Source of the DNA: an uncultured Oscillospiraceae bacterium
GTDB taxonomy: Bacteria > Bacillota > Clostridia > Oscillospirales > Oscillospiraceae
Assembly: GCA_905233785.1 (NCBI GenBank)
Contig: CAJOCV010000056.1
Span: 1-10,239 of the forward strand
Reading direction: 5' to 3'
Length of the DNA stretch: 10,239 nt
Positions 6,087-10,239 of this stretch are shown here, piece by piece. Below the pieces are notes generated by a model that saw only the letters and a list, made by a program, of their open reading frames with translations, searched no databases and was not told where the DNA came from. Positions within the stretch are counted from its first letter, which is position 1. Each line of letters starts with the position of its first letter. Made by a program: the position numbers and the translations under genes.

Positions 6087-7361
6087 ATGAGAACATTACG
6101 TGAGGGCAGCCGCGGCCCTGCCGTGCAGCTTTTACAGCTGGGACTGAACCGGGCGGGCGCATCCTTGCAGACCGACGGGCGCTTCGGCCCCGCCACGCGG
6201 CAGACGGTCGCCGCCTTTCAAAGCCGCATGGGCTTAAAGCCGGACGCGATTGTGGGCGCGCTGACCCATCGGGCGCTCCGCCCCTGGTACACGGGTTATC
6301 TGACCCATCGGGTACAGCGGGGCGAGAGCTTCTGGTCGATCGCTCAGCTCTATGGGACGCAGCTTGACGCCGTGATCGAGGCAAACCCCGCGCTCGCGCC
6401 GGAGAGCATCCCCCTCGGCGCAAATCTCACCGTGCCGCTGCCCTTTCCCGTGGTGCCCACCGACATCGACTACTGCGCGGAGTTGGTGGCCTGCTGTGTG
6501 GAGGGGCTTGCGGCGCGTTATCCTCTTCTGCGCGCCGGAGCTATCGGGCGCAGCGCCATGGGAAAGCCGCTCTGGAGCCTGCACATGGGTCAGGGAGCCA
6601 ACCGGGTGCTCTATAACGCGGCGCACCACGCCAACGAATGGATCACCACGCCGGTGCTGCTGCGCTATGCCGAGGAGCTGGGAGAGGCGGCGGCAAAGGG
6701 CGGCTCGCTGATGGGCACCAAAGCCGCCGAAATCCTCGATTACGCCAGCGTCACGCTGATCCCCTGCGTCAATCCCGACGGCATGGATCTTGTGACCGGA
6801 GAGCTCTCGCAGGGGCGCGAATACGAGGAAGCCCGCCGCATCGCGGCGGATTACCCGCGTTTTCCCTTTCCCCGCGGCTGGAAGGCCAACCTGCGGGGCG
6901 TCGATCTCAATCTCCAGTACCCCGCGGGCTGGGAACAGGCGAGAAAAAACAAATTTGCTCTTGGCGTCATCTCCCCCGCGCCGGGAGATTTCGTGGGCGA
7001 AGCTCCGCTCACAGCGCCGGAGAGCCGCGCGCTGTACGACTATACCCGCGCCTTTGACCCCGCGCTGACGCTTTCGCTGCACACGCAGGGCGAGGTCATC
7101 TACTGGAAATACCTGGACGTGGAGGTGCCGGGCGCGCAGGAGATCGCGGCGCTTTTTGCCGATCTTTCGGGCTATACGGCGGAGGATACCCCCTTTGCCT
7201 CAGGCTTCGCGGGCTACAAGGACTGGTTCATCCAGGATTACCGCCGCCCCGGCTTCACGCTGGAGCTGGGGCGCGGCGTCAATCCCCTGCCGATCTCGGA
7301 CTTTGACGCGGTCTACGAGCGGGTACGCGGCATCCTGATCCTCGGCGCGCTGCTGACCTAA
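6087..7361 (+). CDS. Gamma-D-glutamyl-diaminopimelate-type M14 peptidase with PG-binding and LysM domains
   Basis: This 424-residue protein should cut the gamma-D-Glu-diaminopimelate bond in peptidoglycan stem peptides. Residues about 4-65 form a PG_binding_1 domain (VQLLQLGLNRAG, DGRFGPATRQTVAAFQ). Residues about 72-117 form a LysM domain (HRVQRGESFWSIAQLYG). The rest is an M14 zinc carboxypeptidase fold: HANE with zinc ligands H181 and E184, NPDG (229-232), GVDLNLQYPAGW (271-282), the third zinc ligand H332 in SLHTQG, and the probable catalytic E393 in FTLELGRG. The Leu in DLNLQ, where carboxypeptidase A-type enzymes have Arg, is what I recall for the gamma-D-Glu-DAP subgroup. There is no signal peptide or membrane segment despite two wall-binding domains. 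The known Lysinibacillus sphaericus endopeptidase I also lacks one and is sporulation-associated, so a role in a sporulating mother cell or forespore is a reasonable inference. The gene diverges from pap and ends 174 bases before rpsO. No intrinsic terminator follows it. Confidence 0.9.
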   Translation: MRTLREGSRGPAVQLLQLGLNRAGASLQTDGRFGPATRQTVAAFQSRMGLKPDAIVGALTHRALRPWYTGYLTHRVQRGESFWSIAQLYGTQLDAVIEANPALAPESIPLGANLTVPLPFPVVPTDIDYCAELVACCVEGLAARYPLLRAGAIGRSAMGKPLWSLHMGQGANRVLYNAAHHANEWITTPVLLRYAEELGEAAAKGGSLMGTKAAEILDYASVTLIPCVNPDGMDLVTGELSQGREYEEARRIAADYPRFPFPRGWKANLRGVDLNLQYPAGWEQARKNKFALGVISPAPGDFVGEAPLTAPESRALYDYTRAFDPALTLSLHTQGEVIYWKYLDVEVPGAQEIAALFADLSGYTAEDTPFASGFAGYKDWFIQDYRRPGFTLELGRGVNPLPISDFDAVYERVRGILILGALLT

Positions 7362-7396
7362 TACGATTTGCTTCAAAAAATCGGGAAAAATAAAGA

Positions 7397-7425
7397 TTGA
7401 CTTTGACCCAATCAAATGGTAATAT
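7397..7425 (+). promoter_or_regulatory. Strong extended -10 promoter of rpsO(-pnp)
   Basis: TTGACT (7397-7402), a 17-base spacer ending in TGG, and TAATAT (7420-7425). The TG one base upstream of the -10 makes it an extended -10 element. It lies in an AT-rich patch between GC-rich genes. The start site would be near 7432, giving an rpsO leader of about 104 bases. Confidence 0.85.
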
Positions 7426-7446
7426 TTCTAAGTACGCGCCCGCAGA

Positions 7447-7512
7447 CTATGATTCGGGGTCATGCCGCCGCCGCGGTTGCCTTTCCGCCCGCTTCCTGGC
7501 TGCCGGGTATAG
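7447..7512 (+). promoter_or_regulatory. Foldable 5' leader of rpsO, candidate S15 autoregulatory site
   Basis: By hand-folding, CTATGATTCGG (7447-7457) can pair with CCGGGTATAG (7503-7512) as a 10-bp helix with one bulged A and three G-U pairs. Inside it, CGGTTGCC (7474-7481) can pair with GGCTGCCG (7498-7505) with one U-U mismatch; the two helices share 7503-7505, so they compete in part. S15 represses its own mRNA in several bacteria through structurally different leaders, so a foldable leader of this length is a sensible candidate. I cannot match it to a named leader class. Confidence 0.35.
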
Positions 7513-7535
7513 CAAAATTTGAAAGGAGTTTTCCC

Positions 7536-7802
7536 ATGATTACGAAGGAAGTCAAGACCCAGGTCATCAACGCCAACGCCACCCACGAGGGCGACACCGG
7601 TTCCCCCGAGGTTCAGATCGCCATCCTCTCCCAGCGCATCCGCGAGCTGACCGAGCACCTCAAGAATCACCCCAACGACGACCACAGCCGTCTGGGCATG
7701 TACAAGATGGTCGGTAAGCGCCGCCGTCTGCTGGACTATCTGGCGAAGAAGGACATCGAGCGTTACCGCGCGATCATCGCCAAGCTGGGCATCCGCAAGT
7801 AA
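7536..7802 (+). CDS. rpsO: 30S ribosomal protein S15
   Basis: S15 is a primary 16S rRNA-binding protein that organises the central domain of the 30S subunit by binding the helix 20-21-22 junction. The 88-residue length is typical. Family signatures are present in order: TGSPEVQIAILSQRI (21-35), HPNDDHSR (45-52) and KRRRLLDYL (61-69), the latter two being the RNA-contacting region. The ATG at 7536 has AGGAG 7 bases upstream. The reading frame stays open 40 codons further upstream, but that stretch is non-coding leader with no S15 similarity and overlaps the promoter region. The gene sits directly ahead of pnp, a very widely conserved pairing, with an intrinsic terminator between them. Confidence 0.98.
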   Translation: MITKEVKTQVINANATHEGDTGSPEVQIAILSQRIRELTEHLKNHPNDDHSRLGMYKMVGKRRRLLDYLAKKDIERYRAIIAKLGIRK

Positions 7803-7833
7803 GCGCCTGCCTTTCCGAAGGGTATGAAGGTTT

Positions 7834-7873
7834 TTGCAGGGAGATAATTGAATAGATCTCCCTGCAATTTTTT
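7834..7873 (+). terminator. Intrinsic terminator between rpsO and pnp
   Basis: TTGCAGGGAGAT (7834-7845) and ATCTCCCTGCAA (7856-7867) form a perfect 12-bp stem with a 10-base loop, followed at once by six T (7868-7873). It should end most rpsO transcripts. Since no convincing promoter lies between it and pnp, partial readthrough probably supplies pnp mRNA. Confidence 0.92.
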
Positions 7874-7883
7874 ACGCCGCAGG

Positions 7884-7930
7884 TTAGTATTTGGAGGAAA
7901 GCCGAGGCTCGGCTCTGCTCCAAGTGCTAA
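7884..7930 (+). promoter_or_regulatory. Long stem-loop in the pnp leader, possible RNase III/PNPase autoregulation site
   Basis: TTAGTATTTGGAG (7884-7896) pairs with CTCCAAGTGCTAA (7918-7930) as an unbroken 13-bp helix with two G-U pairs. After a short internal loop, AGCCGA (7900-7905) pairs with TCGGCT (7909-7914) around a 3-base loop. No T-run follows, so it is not a terminator. It ends 16 bases before the pnp ribosome site. In E. coli, RNase III cuts a pnp leader stem and PNPase then represses its own mRNA. Position and shape are alike here; a shared mechanism is inference. Confidence 0.55.
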
Positions 7931-7960
7931 GCTGCGTGAACAACACAAAGGAGAATACAA

Positions 7961-10081
7961 ATGATCATCACCAACAAGCAGTTCCCCAATTACAGGAAGT
8001 TTGAGATCGAGTACGAGGGCCGCCCCCTGTCCATGGAAGTGGGCAAGATGGCAGAGCTGTGCAACGCGGCCGTGCTCGTCAAGTACGGCGAGACCACCGT
8101 TCTCGTCACCTGCACCGCCTCCGCCCGTCCCAAGGACGGCATCGACTACTTCCCCCTCGCCGTGGACTTCAATGAGAAGCTCTACGCCGTCGGCCGCATC
8201 CCCGGCAGCTTCATGCGCCGCGAGGGCAAGCCCAGCCTTCCCGCCGTGCTGGCCTCCCGCCTCATTGACCGCCCCATGCGCCCCCTCTTCCCCTCCGACC
8301 TGCGCAATGACGTGGTCATCGCCTGCGAGGTGCTGAGTGTCGATCGCGACTGCTCCCCCGAAATCACCGCCATGATCGGCGCCTCCGCCGCCGTCTCCAT
8401 TTCCGACGTGCCCTTCAACGGCCCCATCGCCGGCATCGTGCTCGGCTGGGACGGCAAGAAGTACCTCTTTAACCCCACCGAGGAGGAGCGCAAGCATAAC
8501 CGCATGATCACCACCATCGCGGCGACCCACAAGAAGATCGTCATGATCGAGTCCGAGGCCGACCAGGTTCCCGACGAGGTCATGTACGAGGGCATCGTGC
8601 AGGCGCATGAGCACCTGCAGCCCGTGCTGGATCTCATCGACCGCATGGTCGCCGAGATCGGCAAGCCCAAGTTCAGCTACGAGCACGCCGCCTTTGACGA
8701 GGAGCTTTTCAACAAGCTCGTCGAAAACGAGTTTGCTTCCATGGAATACTGCATGGATACCGATGACAAGAACGTGCGCGAGGCGCGCGTGAACGAGTGG
8801 ATCACCATGGTGCAGGGCAAGTACGAGGAAGAGCATCCCGAGCTCATGCAGTACATGGATGAGATCCTCTACAAGCTGCAGAAGAAGGTCGTCAAGAAGT
8901 GGCTGCTCGCCGGCAAGCGTGTCGACGGCCGCCAGATGAACGAGATCCGTCCCCTCGCCGCCGAAGTCGGCGTGATCCCCAGAGTGCACGGCTCCGGCCT
9001 GTTCACCCGTGGCCAGACCCAGGTGCTCTCCATCGCCACCCTCGCGACGCTCTCCGACTCCCAGAAGCTCGACACCATCTGGGAGGAGACCGAGAAGCGC
9101 TTCATGCACCACTACAACATGCCCTCCTACTCCACCGGTGAGGCGCGTGCCAGCCGCAGCACCAACCGCCGCGAATACGGCCACGGCGCGCTGGTCGAGA
9201 AGGCGCTCGAGAGCGTGATCCCCGACGTGGAGGACTTCCCCTACGCCATCCGTGTCGTCTCCGAGGTGCTCTCCTCCAACGGCTCCACCTCCCAGGGCTC
9301 CATCTGCGGCACCACGCTCGCCCTCATGGACGCGGGCGTGCCCCTCAAGGCTCCCGTTGCCGGCATCTCCTGCGGCCTGATCCAGGACGGCGACGACTTC
9401 ACCACCTTCATCGACATTCAGGGTGTCGAGGACTTCCACGGCGAGATGGACTTCAAGGTGGCCGGCACCAAGGCCGGCATCACCGCCATCCAGATGGACC
9501 TCAAGAACGACGGCCTCAAGCATGAGATCGTCAAGGAGGCCTTCGCCATCACCAAGGAAGCCCGCTTCCAGATCCTGGACGCCATCCTGCTCAAGGCCAT
9601 CCCCGAGCCCCGCAAGGAGCTTGCCAAGAGCGCGCCCAAGATGATCCAGATGAAGATCAACCCCGACAAGATCCGCGAGGTCATCGGCTCCGGCGGCAAG
9701 GTCATCCAGAAGATCACCGCCGACACCGGCTGCAAGATCGACATCAGCGACGACGGCTCCATCTTCATCGCCTCCTCCGATATCGAGGCCTGCCGTGCCG
9801 CCCGCAAGACCATTGAGGACATCGTTTTTGAGCCCGAGGTCGGCGCGCTGTACTACGGCGAGGTCAAGCGCGTGATCTCCAATCTCGGCGCCTTCGTGGA
9901 GCTGGCTCCCGGCAAGGACGCCATGTGCCACATCAAGGACCTTGAGTTCAAGCGCACCGAGAAGGTCGAGGACGTGCTGAATGTCGGCGACAAGACCTGG
10001 GTCAAGTTCACCGGCATCGACGAGAAGGGTCGCTGGAACATCTCCCGCAAGGACGCCCTGCGCGAGCGCGGCGAAGCGTAA
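7961..10081 (+). CDS. pnp: Polyribonucleotide nucleotidyltransferase (PNPase)
   Basis: PNPase degrades RNA 3' to 5' by phosphorolysis and can run in reverse, as a ring-shaped trimer in the cytoplasm. The 706-residue protein has the full order: first RNase PH domain (about 10-145, with GRIPGSFMRREGKPS at 78-92), a helical linker (about 215-315), second RNase PH domain (about 320-545, with FTRGQTQ, RREYGHGAL and the active-site D491, D497 and K499), KH domain (about 560-620, GSGG at 577-580) and S1 domain (about 626-697). Family residues differ at several places: STNRREYGHG where GPGRREIGHG is usual, and GEMDFK where GDMDFK is usual. The catalytic Asp and Lys are retained, so activity is expected. 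The ATG has AAAGGAG 7 bases upstream. Codons end heavily in C, and TTA, CTA and TCA are almost absent, as in a highly expressed gene. Confidence 0.98.
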   Translation: MIITNKQFPNYRKFEIEYEGRPLSMEVGKMAELCNAAVLVKYGETTVLVTCTASARPKDGIDYFPLAVDFNEKLYAVGRIPGSFMRREGKPSLPAVLASRLIDRPMRPLFPSDLRNDVVIACEVLSVDRDCSPEITAMIGASAAVSISDVPFNGPIAGIVLGWDGKKYLFNPTEEERKHNRMITTIAATHKKIVMIESEADQVPDEVMYEGIVQAHEHLQPVLDLIDRMVAEIGKPKFSYEHAAFDEELFNKLVENEFASMEYCMDTDDKNVREARVNEWITMVQGKYEEEHPELMQYMDEILYKLQKKVVKKWLLAGKRVDGRQMNEIRPLAAEVGVIPRVHGSGLFTRGQTQVLSIATLATLSDSQKLDTIWEETEKRFMHHYNMPSYSTGEARASRSTNRREYGHGALVEKALESVIPDVEDFPYAIRVVSEVLSSNGSTSQGSICGTTLALMDAGVPLKAPVAGISCGLIQDGDDFTTFIDIQGVEDFHGEMDFKVAGTKAGITAIQMDLKNDGLKHEIVKEAFAITKEARFQILDAILLKAIPEPRKELAKSAPKMIQMKINPDKIREVIGSGGKVIQKITADTGCKIDISDDGSIFIASSDIEACRAARKTIEDIVFEPEVGALYYGEVKRVISNLGAFVELAPGKDAMCHIKDLEFKRTEKVEDVLNVGDKTWVKFTGIDEKGRWNISRKDALRERGEA

Positions 10082-10115
10082 GATCAGCGCATAGCCATTC
10101 GCAAATAGCAAAGAA

Positions 10116-10141
10116 ACAGGGGCTGTGAAAACAGCCCCTGT
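10116..10141 (+). terminator. GC-rich hairpin after pnp, probable terminator without a T-run
   Basis: ACAGGGGCTGT and ACAGCCCCTGT form a perfect 11-bp stem closed by a GAAA tetraloop, 34 bases past the pnp stop. Only ACCAGTTTTCAG follows, not a clean T-run, so it may act as a weak terminator, an mRNA 3'-end stabiliser, or both. The symmetric stem would also form in RNA from the other strand. Confidence 0.55.
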
Positions 10142-10174
10142 ACCAGTTTTCAGTATCCAGTTTTCAGTTTTCAG
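10140..10174 (+). repeat. Tandem heptamer repeat, five units ending in CAG
   Basis: Five contiguous 7-base units: GTACCAG, TTTTCAG, TATCCAG, TTTTCAG, TTTTCAG. On the other strand the core unit reads CTGAAAA. The array begins at the last bases of the hairpin stem and lies in non-coding sequence. The 7-base period is direct observation; whether it recurs elsewhere in the genome cannot be seen here. Confidence 0.6.
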
Positions 10175-10226
10175 AGAAGAAAACGGAACATACCGCAATA
10201 AACTGCAGCGCTTTGCCCGAAATAAG

Positions 10227-10239
10227 AAAGGAACAGCCA
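10227..10239 (+). promoter_or_regulatory. Probable ribosome site of the next gene, cut by the window edge
   Basis: AAAGGA (10227-10232) sits at the very end of the non-coding stretch after pnp. The final base A (10239) would give a 6-base spacing if it begins an ATG beyond the window. No convincing promoter is seen between 10175 and 10226, which otherwise holds nothing I can name. Confidence 0.3.

Noticed and set aside
4721..6103. 460-codon plus-strand open frame opposite pap
   Set aside because: In register with pap codons and explained by the same codon bias; it runs through the pap promoter and has no domain signature.
7364..7383. Hairpin CGATTT/AAATCG after the M14 peptidase gene
   Set aside because: Only 6 bp, AT-rich and followed by A, not T, on the plus strand, so it is not a credible terminator.
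7763..10198. Open frame of 811 codons on the minus strand covering all of pnp
   Set aside because: Its codons are exactly in register with those of pnp, so it stays open simply because pnp avoids TTA, CTA and TCA. The translation is low-complexity (Gly, Leu, Asp, Val) with no recognisable domain.

Overview
This window looks like chromosomal core sequence from a GC-rich member of the Firmicutes, most likely class Clostridia and plausibly an Oscillospiraceae-type gut anaerobe. That placement is inference. It rests on strong AGGAGG-type ribosome sites, sigma-A promoters close to TTGACA-17-TATAAT, the style of the PNPase, S15 and ROK proteins, and a wall-peptidase gene of a type linked to sporulation. 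I see no mobile element, CRISPR array, tRNA or rRNA.

Left part, positions 4-6026, minus strand: one compact, probably single-transcript operon. Read in its own direction it encodes a tandem-domain PPK2 (polyphosphate:AMP phosphotransferase, pap), polyphosphate kinase PPK1, a ROK-family sugar kinase, and a stand-alone condensation/acyltransferase-fold protein. The spacings are 31, 28 and 2 bases. A good promoter (TTGACT-17-TAAAAT) lies upstream of pap, and an inverted repeat covers its -10 box and the expected transcription start. PPK1 interconverts ATP and polyphosphate and Pap uses polyphosphate to turn AMP into ADP, so the first two genes form a polyphosphate energy-buffering pair. The sugar kinase and the acyltransferase are co-transcribed passengers with unknown substrates.

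Middle, positions 6027-7361, plus strand: a divergently transcribed gene for a gamma-D-glutamyl-diaminopimelate-type M14 peptidase, with a peptidoglycan-binding domain, a LysM domain and a zinc carboxypeptidase domain but no signal peptide. The true start is the ATG at 6087. A weak forespore-sigma-like promoter can be read upstream.

Right part, positions 7397-10174, plus strand: the widespread rpsO-pnp pair (ribosomal protein S15, then polynucleotide phosphorylase). A near-consensus extended -10 promoter drives rpsO through a leader of about 100 bases that can fold. A perfect intrinsic terminator separates the genes. A long stem-loop lies just ahead of pnp, resembling in position the RNase III-processed pnp leader of E. 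coli. After pnp there is an 11-bp hairpin followed at once by five tandem heptamers ending in CAG. The window closes with what looks like the ribosome site of the next gene.

No wholly new system is evident. The best leads are the polyphosphate operon with its two uncharacterised members, the operator-like repeat on its promoter, the two candidate post-transcriptional leaders, and the heptamer array.
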